This document shows, piece by piece, positions 29,816 to 40,059 of a DNA stretch of 64,000 nucleotides. Under the pieces are notes generated by a model that saw only the letters and a program-made list of their open reading frames with translations, was not told the DNA's origin and made no database searches. Source of the DNA: Alteromonas sp. RKMC-009 (GTDB lineage Bacteria > Pseudomonadota > Gammaproteobacteria > Enterobacterales > Alteromonadaceae); assembly GCF_003584565.2 (NCBI RefSeq), contig NZ_CP031010.1:434001-498000 (forward strand), written 5' to 3'. The position numbers and the translations under genes were made by a program. Position 1 is the first letter of the stretch. Every line of letters begins with the position of its first letter.

Positions 29816-31924
29816 GTGTATTTATTCGAGGGTTTAAAACAAAAAATCTCTGAGTATCTGTCAGCAGAACGGGTTCAGCTGGTACAGGACAGCTTTGTTT
29901 TAGCTCATGAAGCCCATGACGGACAGATGCGATCCAGTGGCGATCCCTACATTACTCACCCTGTTGCTGTAGCCGGTATTCTGGCTGATATGCATCTTGA
30001 TCACGAAACGCTGATGGCTGCGCTGCTGCACGACGTGATTGAGGACACCCACTACAACCAGGAAGATCTGGCTGAAGCCTTTGGCGATACCGTTGCCGAG
30101 CTGGTGGAAGGGGTAAGTAAGCTGGACAAAATTGCGTTCAGCAGCAAGCAGGAAGCACAGGCAGAGAACTTCCGTAAGATGATGATGGCGATGGTGCAGG
30201 ACATCCGCGTGATCCTCATCAAGCTGGCCGATCGCACCCACAATATGCGTACGTTAGGGGCGCTGCGTCCCGATAAGCGACGTCGTATTGCCCGCGAGAC
30301 GCTGGAAATCTATGCGCCGATTGCCCATCGTCTGGGTATCCACGACATTAAGAACGAGCTGGAAGATCTGGGTTTTCAGGCCATGTATCCCATGCGTCAC
30401 CGCGCCCTGAAGTCTGCGGTGAAACAAGCCCGTGGGAACCGTAAAGAAATTATCGACAACATCCGTCAGGAACTGGCTACCCGTCTGGGCGAGCACAAAA
30501 TTGAAGGCGATGTTATCGGCCGCGAGAAGCACCTGTATTCAATTTACCGCAAAATGAAGAACAAGGAGCTGATGTTCAACGAAGTAATGGACATTTATGC
30601 CTTCCGTATTGTGGTTGAAAGTGTGGATAACTGTTATCGCTCGCTGGGTGCCATGCACAGCCTGTACAAGCCCATCGAAACACGCTTCAAAGATTACATC
30701 GCGATTCCGCGCACCAACGGTTATCAGTCGCTGCACACGTCGTTAATTGGTCCTCACGGTATTCCGGTGGAAGTACAGATACGTACACTGGCCATGGATC
30801 AGATGGCAGATAAAGGGGTCGCAGCCCACTGGCTGTATAAAGAACCGGGCGACAGTGACACAACTGCCCAGCTTCGTGCCCGTAAATGGATGCAGTCATT
30901 ACTTGAACTGCAGCAGAGCGCCAGTTCCAGTTTTGAATTTATCGAGTCGGTGAAAACAGACTTGTTCCCGGAAGAGATTTACGTATTCACGCCGGACGGC
31001 CGTATTATCGAGCTGCCCATGGGCGCCACTGCCGTAGATTTTGCCTATGCCGTTCACTCGGACATTGGTAACACCTGTGTAGGTGTACGGGTAGAACGTC
31101 GTAACTACAGCCTGAGTAAGCCGCTGGAAAACGGCCAGACGGTGGAAATTATTACCTCGCCGAAAGCTAAGCCGAATGCTAACTGGCTGAACTTTGTGGT
31201 CAGTGCCCGTGCCCGTACCCGTATCCGCCAGTATTTACGCAGACAGCATTCGCAGGAAGCGGTGAATATGGGTAACCGTCTGCTTCGTCATGCGCTGGGT
31301 ACAGTGAAACTGGATGATATCAGTCAGGAAGATATCGACCGCGTGGTTGCGGAAACCAAACATCAAACTTTCGAAGACTTGCTGACAGACATTGGTCTGG
31401 GTAATGAACTGAGCGCCATTGTTGCCCGCCGTTTGCTGGGTGAATCGGCAGAGATCCCGGATAAGAAAGGCAATGTGGCTATCCGCGGTACAGAAGGCTT
31501 GCTGGTGCACTACGCCCGCTGCTGCCATCCCATTCCTGATGATGAAATTGTGGCGGTACTCAGCCCCGGCCGTGGGATGACGATTCACCAGACGGGTTGT
31601 AAAAATATCCGTAAACTGGCGAAAGAAGAGCCTCAGCGTGTGCTTCCCATGCAGTGGGACGATGCGCCGCAGGGCGAATTTAAGGCTTCGCTGCGTATTG
31701 AACTGTACAATCACCAGGGTACACTGGCGAATCTGACCAATATGATTTCCAGCTGCGATTCCAACATTATTGGGCTCCAGACAGAAGAAAAAGAAAGTAA
31801 TATTTATTTCATCGATATTGAATTGACGACACATAACCGCGTGCATCTGGCGCGGATTATGAAGAAGATCAGAACCATGTCAGAAGTGCAGAAGGTCTCG
31901 CGTCACAGTCAATCCCGACACTAA
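29816..31924 (+). CDS. spoT: Bifunctional (p)ppGpp synthase/hydrolase SpoT
   Basis: 702 residues, the E. coli SpoT length. The GTG start at 29816 gives MYLFEGL, matching the SpoT N-terminus. The hydrolase HD domain is intact (HDVIEDT, about residue 72). The synthetase domain (about 200-340) includes [13 protein letters not shown], followed by TGS (about 390-450) and a C-terminal ACT domain (about 625-700). It sets (p)ppGpp level in response to starvation. It is followed 17 bases later by ridA. Confidence 0.97.
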   Translation: MYLFEGLKQKISEYLSAERVQLVQDSFVLAHEAHDGQMRSSGDPYITHPVAVAGILADMHLDHETLMAALLHDVIEDTHYNQEDLAEAFGDTVAELVEGVSKLDKIAFSSKQEAQAENFRKMMMAMVQDIRVILIKLADRTHNMRTLGALRPDKRRRIARETLEIYAPIAHRLGIHDIKNELEDLGFQAMYPMRHRALKSAVKQARGNRKEIIDNIRQELATRLGEHKIEGDVIGREKHLYSIYRKMKNKELMFNEVMDIYAFRIVVESVDNCYRSLGAMHSLYKPIETRFKDYIAIPRTNGYQSLHTSLIGPHGIPVEVQIRTLAMDQMADKGVAAHWLYKEPGDSDTTAQLRARKWMQSLLELQQSASSSFEFIESVKTDLFPEEIYVFTPDGRIIELPMGATAVDFAYAVHSDIGNTCVGVRVERRNYSLSKPLENGQTVEIITSPKAKPNANWLNFVVSARARTRIRQYLRRQHSQEAVNMGNRLLRHALGTVKLDDISQEDIDRVVAETKHQTFEDLLTDIGLGNELSAIVARRLLGESAEIPDKKGNVAIRGTEGLLVHYARCCHPIPDDEIVAVLSPGRGMTIHQTGCKNIRKLAKEEPQRVLPMQWDDAPQGEFKASLRIELYNHQGTLANLTNMISSCDSNIIGLQTEEKESNIYFIDIELTTHNRVHLARIMKKIRTMSEVQKVSRHSQSRH

Positions 31925-31941
31925 TTTACACAGGATTCAAC

Positions 31942-32328
31942 ATGGCTAAAGCAATTATTCAGACCGATAAAGCGCCACAGGCGATCGGCACTTACAGTCA
32001 GGCAGTTAAAGCAGGCACCACCGTTTATTTGTCTGGCCAGATCCCGCTGAACCCGGAAACCATGGAAATCGTATCTGACGATTTTTCCGAACAGGCTAAA
32101 CAGGTTTTCGAAAACGTGAAAGCCGTATGTGAAGCTGCTGGCGGTACTATCAACGATTTGGTTAAGGTAAATATCTTCCTGCCGGATCTGTCTCATTTCG
32201 CCACGGTAAACGAAATCATGGCGCAATATTTCACTAAGCCTTATCCGGCCCGTGCCGCCATTGGCGTGAAAGAACTGCCAAAAGCGTCGCAAATTGAAAT
32301 CGACGGCATCATGGAATTGCCTGAGTGA
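31942..32328 (+). CDS. ridA: Enamine/imine deaminase RidA
   Basis: 128 residues, the family length. It hydrolyses reactive 2-aminoacrylate and related enamines. Signature segments: [24 protein letters not shown] (about 18-41) and [23 protein letters not shown] near the C-terminus with the catalytic Arg. It follows spoT, the usual order, and is closed by a terminator. Confidence 0.96.
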   Translation: MAKAIIQTDKAPQAIGTYSQAVKAGTTVYLSGQIPLNPETMEIVSDDFSEQAKQVFENVKAVCEAAGGTINDLVKVNIFLPDLSHFATVNEIMAQYFTKPYPARAAIGVKELPKASQIEIDGIMELPE

Positions 32329-32347
32329 TTTCACCCGGATAGTTATG

Positions 32348-32375
32348 AAAACCGCACATTGTTGCGGTTTTTTTT
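32348..32375 (+). terminator. Terminator after ridA
   Basis: Stem AAAACCGCA (32348-32356) and TGCGGTTTT (32363-32371) continuing into a T-run. A classical intrinsic terminator. Confidence 0.9.
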
Positions 32376-32484
32376 ATGCCTGAAGGACGGAATACTTAAC
32401 CGTTTATTTCCGGAAATGAAAATAGTTTGAAAGATAACGCTACGGGCGCAGGTCTCTTTAAATTCAAAACCTGAGGAGAGTGTT

Positions 32485-33099
32485 ATGCGCTTAATTTTTA
32501 TGTTGTTACTTATTGTTGCCGGCGGGCAGGTGTTCGCGGCAGCAATGCCGTCAAAGGCCGCAGATGAAGTTCGTCCTTTACTGGAAGGCATGACAGTGCC
32601 CGATGTAGTGGTATCTGATACAGATGGTGCGCCGTTCAGTTTAAAAGCGCTGTTGATGCAAAAGCCGTCAGTGGTGTTGTTTTATCGGGGGGGCTGGTGC
32701 CCGTATTGTAACCGTCAACTGGCGGGTCTGAAGGATATCGAAAAGCCATTGTCAGATCTTGGCTATCAGATCCTGGCAATTTCGCCCCAGTCATTAGAGC
32801 AGTTAACGTCACAAAAGCTGGAGAGTGAATTTGCAGCAAGGCTGTTGTCTGATGCAAAACTGAACGCCCTGAATGCGTTCGGGATCAGCTATTATGTGGA
32901 TGATGAAACAGCAAAGCGTTACAAAGGCCATGGCATCGCCCTGACAACCGATGAGACAGGAAAGCCCGTCCTGCCTGCACCTGCTGTGTTCATTGTCGAT
33001 ACTGAAGGTAAAATTCAGTTCAGCTACGTTAACCCTGATTATAAAGTACGGCCGTCTCCGGCATTGATCCTCGCTGCAGCAGAGGCAATTGCCAGATAA
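32485..33099 (+). CDS. Exported peroxiredoxin-like (AhpC/TSA) thiol protein
   Basis: 204 residues. A signal peptide (1-19, ending FAA) precedes a thioredoxin fold. The redox motif is WCPYC (Cys72, Cys75), a CXXC rather than the single peroxidatic Cys of classical AhpC, as found in peroxiredoxin-like proteins. An APAVFIVDTEGKIQF segment near residue 165 supplies the cis-Pro region. GAGGAG lies 7 bases before the ATG. Likely a periplasmic thiol peroxidase or disulfide exchange protein; the partner is unknown. Confidence 0.85.
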   Translation: MRLIFMLLLIVAGGQVFAAAMPSKAADEVRPLLEGMTVPDVVVSDTDGAPFSLKALLMQKPSVVLFYRGGWCPYCNRQLAGLKDIEKPLSDLGYQILAISPQSLEQLTSQKLESEFAARLLSDAKLNALNAFGISYYVDDETAKRYKGHGIALTTDETGKPVLPAPAVFIVDTEGKIQFSYVNPDYKVRPSPALILAAAEAIAR

Positions 33100-33117
33100 A
33101 CCTGTCTTTTCTGACAA

Positions 33118-33144
33118 GGGCTGCCGGACTTGAACCGGCAGCCC
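33118..33144. terminator. GC-rich stem-loop after the thiol protein gene
   Basis: A 10-base perfect stem, GGGCTGCCGG (33118-33127) and CCGGCAGCCC (33135-33144), with a 7-base loop and no U-tract. Its position suggests termination or mRNA 3' protection. Confidence 0.55.
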
Positions 33145-33208
33145 CTCGCAAACCTGCTATGAATGGCTTACACTGCGCCTATCCGCAAATAAATATGCCT
33201 TAATTATC

Positions 33209-35281
33209 ATGCAGTCACTCGCTCAAACACCCATCACCACGTTGAAAGGCGTCGGCGCAAAGGTGGCTGAGAAGTTAACAAAAATAGGTCTGCACACCGT
33301 ACAGGATGTCCTTTTTCATCTGCCATCCCGTTATGAAGACCGCACTCAGGTTTACGAGATTGAAGATTGTAAGCCGTTTACTCACGTGAGTATTCAGGGT
33401 GAGGTAAAAACCGCCGACATTCAGTACGGCAAAAAACGTATGTTTGTGGTGAAGGTGTCTGACGGTACCGGCACCATCACGCTTCGTTTTTTCCATTTCG
33501 GCGCGGTTCAGCGCACCATGATGACGCCTGGCAACGAAGTACGTTGTTTTGGCGAAATCCGTACAGGTAAATGGGGGCTGGAGATGATGCACCCTGAATT
33601 TGCTCTCATCGGCGAAGACGACGGCGAAACAGAAGATACTCTGACCCCGGTTTATCCCACCACAGAAGGTGTTAAGCAGCTTACGCTGCGCAGTCTTACC
33701 GACCAGGCGCTTAAACTGCTGGAGAAAGGCGCATTAAGCGATCTGCTCCCGCAAGGCATGTATGAAGGACAGGTGTTGCTGGCAGATGCTCTGAAGCTTG
33801 TTCACCGCCCGCCACCGGATGTTCCGCTGGAAATGATGGAAGAAGGCCGGCACCCTGCACAGAAGCGTCTTATTCTCGAGGAATTACTGGCACATCACCT
33901 GAGCGTACTGAAGGTGCGTCAGCAGGCCCAGGCCCAGCCGGGTATTGCCATTCAGATTAATCAGTCTTTGATTGACCAGTTATTGGGTAACCTGCCTTTT
34001 TCGCCCACCGGCGCACAGCAGCGGGTCGTCAACGACATTCAGAAAGACATGGCCATGAATTGCCCGATGATGCGGCTGGTGCAGGGAGATGTGGGCTCAG
34101 GGAAAACCCTGGTGGCAGCGCTTGCTGCATTATCTGCTATCGGCGCCGGTTATCAGGTTGCCCTGATGGCACCTACAGAACTGCTGGCTGAGCAGCATGC
34201 CAGCAACTTCCGTGACTGGCTTTCACCACTAGGCATTGAAGTGGGCTGGCTGGCCGGTAAATTGAAAGGTAAGGCCCGGCAGGAAGTACTGACACGTCTG
34301 GCGTCGGGTGAAATACAAATGCTGGTGGGCACTCATGCCATATTCCAGGAGCAGGTGGAATATCAGCAACTGGCACTGGTCATCGTGGATGAACAACACC
34401 GCTTTGGTGTACACCAGCGTCTGGCGTTAAGGGAAAAAGGTGAAAAGCAGGGGCGCTTCCCCCATCAGTTGATTATGACGGCTACGCCTATTCCCAGAAC
34501 GCTGGCGATGACAGCCTATGCAGATCTTGATACCTCCGTGATTGATGAACTGCCCCCCGGCCGTTCACCGGTAACCACGGTTGTACTTCCGGATACCCGC
34601 AGAGGGGATGTGATTGCCAGAGTCTATGAAGCATGTCACAACCAGGGGCGTCAGGCTTACTGGGTGTGTACGTTGATTGACGAGTCTGAAGTGTTGCAGT
34701 GTCAGGCGGCTGAAGATGCTGCTATTACTCTTAGAACCGCTTTGCCGGATTTACGGGTCGGGCTGGTACACGGCCGCCTCAAGCCGGCAGAAAAGCAGGC
34801 GGTCATGGATGAATTCAAACGCGGTGAGCTGGATTTGCTGGTGGCAACCACGGTCATAGAAGTGGGCGTGGATGTGCCCAATGCCAGTATTATGATCATC
34901 GAAAACCCTGAGCGCCTTGGTCTGGCACAATTGCACCAGCTTCGCGGCAGGGTGGGGCGAGGTGCGGTAGAGAGTCAGTGTGTGCTGATGTACTCAGCCC
35001 CGCTGTCCAAAACAGCGACGCAGCGTCTGGGCGTGCTCCGTGAATCAAACGACGGCTTTTACATTGCCCAGAAAGATTTAGAAATCCGTGGTCCGGGAGA
35101 ATTAATGGGGACAAAGCAAACCGGTATCGCAGAGATGCGTATTGCCGATCTTGTCCGCGATGCGCAATTGGTACCTCAGGTGCAATCTATCGCAGAAAAA
35201 TTGTGGCAGGACTATCCAAGCCATGCTCAGGCGATAATTAACCGCTGGATTGGCTTTAAGGAACAGTACGGTAATGCATAA
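33209..35281 (+). CDS. recG: ATP-dependent DNA helicase RecG
   Basis: 690 residues, near E. coli RecG (693). It remodels stalled forks and Holliday junctions. Wedge domain in the first 150 residues, Walker A GDVGSGKT (about 294-301), DEQH box (VDEQHRFG, about 395), motif III TATPIPRT, and the C-terminal helicase segment GLAQLHQLRGRVGRG. It overlaps rsmJ by eight bases. Confidence 0.97.
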   Translation: MQSLAQTPITTLKGVGAKVAEKLTKIGLHTVQDVLFHLPSRYEDRTQVYEIEDCKPFTHVSIQGEVKTADIQYGKKRMFVVKVSDGTGTITLRFFHFGAVQRTMMTPGNEVRCFGEIRTGKWGLEMMHPEFALIGEDDGETEDTLTPVYPTTEGVKQLTLRSLTDQALKLLEKGALSDLLPQGMYEGQVLLADALKLVHRPPPDVPLEMMEEGRHPAQKRLILEELLAHHLSVLKVRQQAQAQPGIAIQINQSLIDQLLGNLPFSPTGAQQRVVNDIQKDMAMNCPMMRLVQGDVGSGKTLVAALAALSAIGAGYQVALMAPTELLAEQHASNFRDWLSPLGIEVGWLAGKLKGKARQEVLTRLASGEIQMLVGTHAIFQEQVEYQQLALVIVDEQHRFGVHQRLALREKGEKQGRFPHQLIMTATPIPRTLAMTAYADLDTSVIDELPPGRSPVTTVVLPDTRRGDVIARVYEACHNQGRQAYWVCTLIDESEVLQCQAAEDAAITLRTALPDLRVGLVHGRLKPAEKQAVMDEFKRGELDLLVATTVIEVGVDVPNASIMIIENPERLGLAQLHQLRGRVGRGAVESQCVLMYSAPLSKTATQRLGVLRESNDGFYIAQKDLEIRGPGELMGTKQTGIAEMRIADLVRDAQLVPQVQSIAEKLWQDYPSHAQAIINRWIGFKEQYGNA

Positions 35282-36032
35282 CATTCCGGTGTTTATTGAC
35301 GAAACGCAAAGCGAAGAACAACAGAACCAGTTAAAAAGGGTTGCAGAGCACTGGCAGTTCAGTGTGCAGAATACGCTGCCCGCCGGGCTGGCCCTCACCC
35401 TCGAAGACGGCAAGCTGGCAGTGAAAGATTTTTCCGAAGCCAAACAGCAGGGCGTGTTTGTGGATTTCCTGTCTGGCAGCAGCGTGTATCGCCAGCAACA
35501 TGGCGGCGGTAAAAAAGAACCCATTGCCAAAGCGGTGGGTGTGAAAGGTCAGGAAGTGCCTGTAGTTCTGGATGCAACGCCCGGGCTCGGGCGGGATGCC
35601 TTTGTACTGGCGTCGCTGGGCTGTCGTGTAGTGATGATGGAACGCTCTCCTGTCGTTGCGGCATTGCTGGCCGACGGCTTACACCGTCTTGCAGAGCAAG
35701 CACCTGAATTAGAAGAAAAATTCAGGCTGATTCATGCTAACAGTATTGAAGGGATGAATACATTGGATGAGCAAATAGATGTAGTTTATCTTGATCCAAT
35801 GTTTCCACATCGCAAAAAATCTGCTTTAGTAAAGAAAGAGATGCGGGTCTTTCAACAATTACTGGGCAGTGACGACGATGCTGACAGTTTGTTGGCGCCG
35901 GCAAGGGAGCTCGCCGGAAAACGTGTTGTTGTAAAACGTCCCGCGTATGCAGAACCGCTGGCTGATGTGCCGCCTGCTATGGCCATCACCAGTAAAAAGC
36001 ACCGTTTTGACGTGTACATTTCCACTCATTAG
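35274..36032 (+). CDS. rsmJ: 16S rRNA (guanine-N2-)-methyltransferase RsmJ
   Basis: 252 residues from ATG 35274, inside the end of recG. The in-frame start at 35250 would add eight residues not in the family. It methylates G1516 of 16S rRNA. SAM-binding and family motifs: VVLDATPGLGRDAFVLASLGCRVVMMERSP (about 96-125) and the catalytic-type VVYLDPMFPHRKKSALVKKEMRVFQ (about 168-192), near identical to E. coli. It is translationally coupled to recG. Confidence 0.95.
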   Translation: MHNIPVFIDETQSEEQQNQLKRVAEHWQFSVQNTLPAGLALTLEDGKLAVKDFSEAKQQGVFVDFLSGSSVYRQQHGGGKKEPIAKAVGVKGQEVPVVLDATPGLGRDAFVLASLGCRVVMMERSPVVAALLADGLHRLAEQAPELEEKFRLIHANSIEGMNTLDEQIDVVYLDPMFPHRKKSALVKKEMRVFQQLLGSDDDADSLLAPARELAGKRVVVKRPAYAEPLADVPPAMAITSKKHRFDVYISTH

Positions 36033-36041
36033 GAGAGAAGT

Positions 36042-36515
36042 ATGATTAACGTTGGCAGTACATTGCCTGAAGTAACCTTTGGTTTGTTAAAGGATGGCAA
36101 GACAACCAACCCGCACACCAATGATATATTTGGCGGCAAACGCGTTGTAGTATTCGCCGTACCCGGCGCTTTCACCCCGACCTGTTCTGCGGCGCACCTG
36201 CCCGGCTATGTCGCCCTTGCTGACAAGATCAAAGCTAAAGGGGTCGATGACATCGTCTGCATCTCAGTAAATGATGCTTTTGTGATGGATGCGTGGGGAA
36301 AATCAGCTAATGCGGAAGAAATCACCATGCTGGCTGACGGCAATGCTTTTTTCACCCGCACTATTGGTCTTGATATGAATACCAGTGACTTTGGTGGTGT
36401 GCGCAGTATGCGTTATTCCATGCTGGTTGAAGATGGTGAAGTAGTAAAACTGAATGTTGAAGACCCCGGACGTTTTGAGGTGTCTGACGCAGAAACAATG
36501 CTTAACAGCCTGTAA
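36042..36515 (+). CDS. Peroxiredoxin, Prx5 family
   Basis: 157 residues. Peroxidatic Cys48 sits in PGAFTPTCS with the conserved Pro and Thr, and a second cysteine lies at residue 73. No glutaredoxin domain is fused. FGGVRSMRYSMLVEDGEV supplies the active-site Arg. It reduces peroxides using glutathione or thioredoxin. GGAGAG precedes the ATG, and the gene lies 9 bases after rsmJ, so it may be cotranscribed. Confidence 0.94.
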   Translation: MINVGSTLPEVTFGLLKDGKTTNPHTNDIFGGKRVVVFAVPGAFTPTCSAAHLPGYVALADKIKAKGVDDIVCISVNDAFVMDAWGKSANAEEITMLADGNAFFTRTIGLDMNTSDFGGVRSMRYSMLVEDGEVVKLNVEDPGRFEVSDAETMLNSL

Positions 36516-36831
36516 ATAGTCTTAATGCATTCAAATGATGGAATTGACTAATACTTTAGTCGATTCCATGACTTATCTCTCTCCCTTTATTGTTCTGTAA
36601 CTACCAGAAATTCATTGATTTTTATAAATGTTTAGTAAGCGCTATCTATTTATGCGTTTTTTACAACATTTAATGTACAGTATGCGCCATTCTGCTATTC
36701 TTAAAGAATAGAGCGGTATACCTATGCAGGTGGAGATTATTTGGTACTTCACGAAGAAAACCATTAATCATCCGTGCGCTCATGCTCACAGGGTAAGTTG
36801 AGCAGCTCAAACGGAACCATGGAGGGAAAGT
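36516..36831. promoter_or_regulatory. Regulatory gap upstream of the CsgD/VpsT-like gene
   Basis: A 316-base gap. It holds an imperfect inverted repeat, GGAATTGACTAA paired with TTAGTCGATTCC (36540-36567), perhaps ending the peroxiredoxin transcript. A T-rich stretch follows (36610-36670). CTATTCTT-A-AAGAATAG (36695-36711) is a 17-base palindrome 120 bases before the regulator, a possible binding site. A 25-codon open frame from ATG 36724 to TGA 36801 could be a leader peptide but has only a weak ribosome site. No RNA gene was recognised. Confidence 0.45.
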
Positions 36832-37521
36832 ATGTTGAGCAAAAACCAGAAGTTTGGTGTCTATCTGATATCCAAATCCTTATCTTCAGATGAAGCAAGC
36901 GACGATCAGGTCATCCTTTTCAAGCATCTTTTGCAAACCTGTGGTTATGAAATCACAGAACTCACGTCTATAGAACAGTTAGAAACCACCTCCAATCAGG
37001 ATCTTATTTTTTACGATGCCGCTAAGGCTGAAGAAAAAATGGAAGCGTTTTACCGTTATCAGGGCTTTGCCCGCTGGATTCTGTTTAATCTGGAACACGG
37101 CGATATTGATGAATGTGAGGCTATCATTGCGGGTGTGGAGGGAACCTTCTATACCTCTGACTCACCTGAATTATTACTGAAAGGTGTGCGCCGGCTGGCC
37201 AAAATGGATGTGTGGTTTAAACGCAATTCCATTAACGAGGCATTGCGCCGGTTGCGGCAACAAACCCGTAAAGCTAATACGGCTATTTCCCGTCCCAAAG
37301 AGTTAAATAAAATGGCACTGCATCCCAAGCTTACCAAGCGGGAAGTCACCATTATTGAGCTGGTGGCGCAGGGTTCACAGAACCAGGAAATCGCTGATCA
37401 GCTGCATATCAGTGTGAATACGGTAAAAACGCATATATACAGTATTTTCCGTAAAACCCATTCGAGAAACCGGATTGAGTTGCTGTCGTGGTCACAGCAA
37501 TTCGTCAGTGAGTACTCCTGA
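36832..37521 (+). CDS. CsgD/VpsT-like LuxR-family regulator
   Basis: 229 residues. A receiver-like N-terminal domain (about 1-120) lacks the usual phosphorylation pocket, and a LuxR HTH lies at about 165-220 (LTKREVTIIELVAQGSQNQEIADQLHISVNTVKTHIYSIFRK). This is the architecture of CsgD and VpsT. WFKR at residues 128-131 falls where VpsT carries its c-di-GMP-binding W[F/L/M][T/S]R motif, with Lys replacing Ser/Thr. It may control matrix or biofilm genes; no matrix genes are in this window. GGAGGGAAAG precedes the ATG. Confidence 0.85.
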   Translation: MLSKNQKFGVYLISKSLSSDEASDDQVILFKHLLQTCGYEITELTSIEQLETTSNQDLIFYDAAKAEEKMEAFYRYQGFARWILFNLEHGDIDECEAIIAGVEGTFYTSDSPELLLKGVRRLAKMDVWFKRNSINEALRRLRQQTRKANTAISRPKELNKMALHPKLTKREVTIIELVAQGSQNQEIADQLHISVNTVKTHIYSIFRKTHSRNRIELLSWSQQFVSEYS

Positions 37522-37582
37522 CGCTTCAAGAATCTTACCGGGCACACTATAATCCGGCTTTTGAATTTGCCGGAGTCAGTTT

Positions 37583-38764
37583 GTGATCCAGAAAGATGTC
37601 ATTGTAATCGGTGCGGGCGCTGCCGGATTGTTCTGCGCAGCGCAGGCGGGTAAGCGTGGCCGCGCTGTCGCTGTACTGGATCACGGCAAGAAAGTCGGGC
37701 GTAAAATACTCATGTCCGGCGGCGGACGGTGCAATTTCACCAACATGTACGCTGAACCGGCCAATTTTCTGTCTGCGAATCCTCATTTCTGCAAATCTGC
37801 TCTGAGCCGCTATACCCAGTGGGACTTCATCTCACTGGTGAGCGAATACGGCATTCCCTATCATGAGAAGACTTTAGGTCAGTTGTTCTGTGATAACAGC
37901 GCATCAGACATCGTAGATATGCTGGTAAAAGAATGTGATAAAGCCGGTGCTGAAATCGTTACCCGCTGTGACATTCTGAGTGTGGAGAAAACAGAAACCG
38001 GCTATGCGCTTAGCACTTCGCTGGGCGATTATGTTTGCGAATCCCTGGTTATCGCTACCGGCGGTCTGAGTATGCCGAAAATTGGCGCTACGCCTTTCGG
38101 CTACAAAATTGCAGAACAGTTCGGTCTGAAAGTCTTGCCAACACGAGCCGGCCTGGTGCCTTTTACATTGCACGACAAAGACAAGCAGGCGCTGGAAGCA
38201 TTAAGTGGTATCGCTGTCGATACGTCAGCAAGTTGTAACGACACATCCTTCCGCGAAGCGATGCTGTTTACTCACCGGGGGTTAAGCGGCCCGTCTATGC
38301 TACAGATATCGTCTTACTGGCATCCGGGGGACACCCTGCATATCGACTTACAACCTGCCATGAGCGCCGCTGAATATCTGACAGCCGCTCAACAGGATAC
38401 GCCCGACGCGCAACTCTCTACGGTACTCAGTAAGTTCTATCCTAAACGGCTGGCACAAACCTTTATCGACACCCTACAGTGGCCTAACGAACCGGTAAAA
38501 CGCCTGACCCACAGCCAGATAGCAGAAATCGATAACACCCTGTCTGACTGGCAAGTCACGCCCAATGGTACAGAAGGCTACCGCACCGCAGAGGTGACAC
38601 TGGGCGGCGTAGATACTGACGAACTGTCGTCGAAAACCATGATGAGTAAGAAAGCCGAAGGCTTATTCTTCATTGGCGAAGTGGTAGACGTCACCGGTTG
38701 GCTCGGCGGCTACAACTTCCAGTGGGCCTGGAGCAGCGCCTGGGCCGCCGGGCAGTATGTTTGA
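37583..38764 (+). CDS. YhiN/HI0933-family flavoprotein (NAD(P)/FAD-dependent oxidoreductase)
   Basis: 393 residues, GTG start. FAD-binding GxGxxG is seen as VIGAGAAGLFCA (about residues 7-18), followed by GRKILMSGGGRCNFTN (about 40-55) and GLSMPKIGATPFGYKIAEQFG, all family signatures. The C-terminal GLFFIGEVVDVTGWLGGYNFQWAWSSAWAAG completes the flavin site. The physiological substrate is not established for this family. Confidence 0.93.
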   Translation: MIQKDVIVIGAGAAGLFCAAQAGKRGRAVAVLDHGKKVGRKILMSGGGRCNFTNMYAEPANFLSANPHFCKSALSRYTQWDFISLVSEYGIPYHEKTLGQLFCDNSASDIVDMLVKECDKAGAEIVTRCDILSVEKTETGYALSTSLGDYVCESLVIATGGLSMPKIGATPFGYKIAEQFGLKVLPTRAGLVPFTLHDKDKQALEALSGIAVDTSASCNDTSFREAMLFTHRGLSGPSMLQISSYWHPGDTLHIDLQPAMSAAEYLTAAQQDTPDAQLSTVLSKFYPKRLAQTFIDTLQWPNEPVKRLTHSQIAEIDNTLSDWQVTPNGTEGYRTAEVTLGGVDTDELSSKTMMSKKAEGLFFIGEVVDVTGWLGGYNFQWAWSSAWAAGQYV

Positions 38765-38773
38765 TGGAAGATG

Positions 38774-38797
38774 CGCCATCCCGTAAGCGGGATGGCG
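38774..38797. terminator. Stem-loop between convergent YhiN-like and DUF21 genes
   Basis: CGCCATCCCG / CGGGATGGCG forms a 10-base stem around TAAG. Positioned to stop transcription from both sides; no long U-tract. Confidence 0.65.
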
Positions 38798-38806
38798 ACG
38801 CTCTTA

Positions 38807-39952
38807 TCAGGCCCTATGCTCGTTAATGGTGGTGGTGAGCTGTTCGGCTTTGGTTTCTATCTCAACTTCAACGGCAGTGCTGCCCTGAACTGCATTCTTT
38901 GAAACGCTGGCAGGGGTTACGGCGCTGATGCCTTTTAACAGGCGGCCAAGAATGTCCGCTCCGGTGATGATGCGGGGCTTGGCGCCCCAAACCAGCACCA
39001 CGTCAACATCGATGGTGCCATCATCATGGGCGTCCAGCGTTTCCTGCGCTTTCAGGTGCCACAGCACTTCGGATAACATAAGAGATTCATCCCGCACGAT
39101 TAACGGGCGGTGACAGAAATCATAGATATCAAACGGTTTGTCGGTATCAAAAAGGGCTGCCCGCAAAGCACCGTCAGCATCAAGAATGAGCAACGGGTTA
39201 TTTTTCTCATCGGCGAGTACTACCCATTTATGCCCGCTCTGGTTAATTTTCTTCAGAAGTTCATCTGAGCTGTTGCGTACGAATTCCGGCACAATGGGAA
39301 AGTCCAGTTTGGCGGGTAGCTGAATAATGGACTCCGGCTCAAGTAATTCACCCTCCTGCATCACCGATACTTCATCGATAGCAAGGAAGTTAAGTGCTCC
39401 GGTACCTTCCACATGGTCAACCTCTGCTTCTTCGGCGTCCACGTGCTGTTTAATCACTTTACGCAGATCGTTATCCCGCATGTATTCAACGCCTTCGCGG
39501 CCCAGCCAGCCATCAAGCAATAAGGCGGAGGGCTTGGAAACGGGATACAGGATGATCTGATAGAAACGCATTACCGGTGATAACACTGACGCCATGCGCA
39601 TGGCATTTCTGGAGAAATAAGCCTGCGGCATAATTTCACCGAAAATGGTAATAAAACCGGTAGAAAACAGGAACGAGGCTGCGCCCGTCAGCACAGAGTC
39701 TGACAGCAATGCCAGCAACACGTTAATCCCTACGTTACCCCACAGAATAGTGGTGAGCAGGAAGTTAGAGTCCTGTCTCAGCTTCAGAATTTTCGCCGCG
39801 GTTTTATCTCCGTGGCTGACTTCCATTTCCAGTTGCAAACGGCTGACTGAAAAGAACGCCAGGTTAAGTCCGGAGAACATGGCTGACTGTGAGATACAAA
39901 AGAGGATCCCGAGCCATACGTAAAGTTCCTGATTGCTTAACGCAAAATCCAT
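38807..39952 (-). CDS. CNNM/DUF21-domain membrane protein (CorB/CorC-like)
   Basis: 381 residues. DUF21 transmembrane domain (about 1-165) with helices near 10-30, 60-85, 92-110 and 125-150, containing SAMFSGLNLAFFSVSRLQLEMEV and TTILWGNVGINVLLALLSDSVL. A cytosolic region follows with GVEYMRDNDLRKVIKQH and two weak CBS-like stretches (about 205-330). The family is linked to magnesium or other divalent cation transport. The C-terminal tail is polar and variable. Confidence 0.87.
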   Translation of the reverse strand: MDFALSNQELYVWLGILFCISQSAMFSGLNLAFFSVSRLQLEMEVSHGDKTAAKILKLRQDSNFLLTTILWGNVGINVLLALLSDSVLTGAASFLFSTGFITIFGEIMPQAYFSRNAMRMASVLSPVMRFYQIILYPVSKPSALLLDGWLGREGVEYMRDNDLRKVIKQHVDAEEAEVDHVEGTGALNFLAIDEVSVMQEGELLEPESIIQLPAKLDFPIVPEFVRNSSDELLKKINQSGHKWVVLADEKNNPLLILDADGALRAALFDTDKPFDIYDFCHRPLIVRDESLMLSEVLWHLKAQETLDAHDDGTIDVDVVLVWGAKPRIITGADILGRLLKGISAVTPASVSKNAVQGSTAVEVEIETKAEQLTTTINEHRA

Positions 39953-40059
39953 AAATAAATACTGCCTGATAGTAAACGGGTGGCGAGTGTAAACCGGTAA
40001 AGCAAATAGTGTTAACCGGAATTTTTATCGACACGAAAGAATATGGGAATCGTAGCGTA

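Noticed and set aside
36724..36801. 25-codon plus-strand frame as a confirmed gene
   Set aside because: The ribosome site is weak and such short frames arise by chance. Kept only as a possible leader peptide in the regulatory-gap entry.
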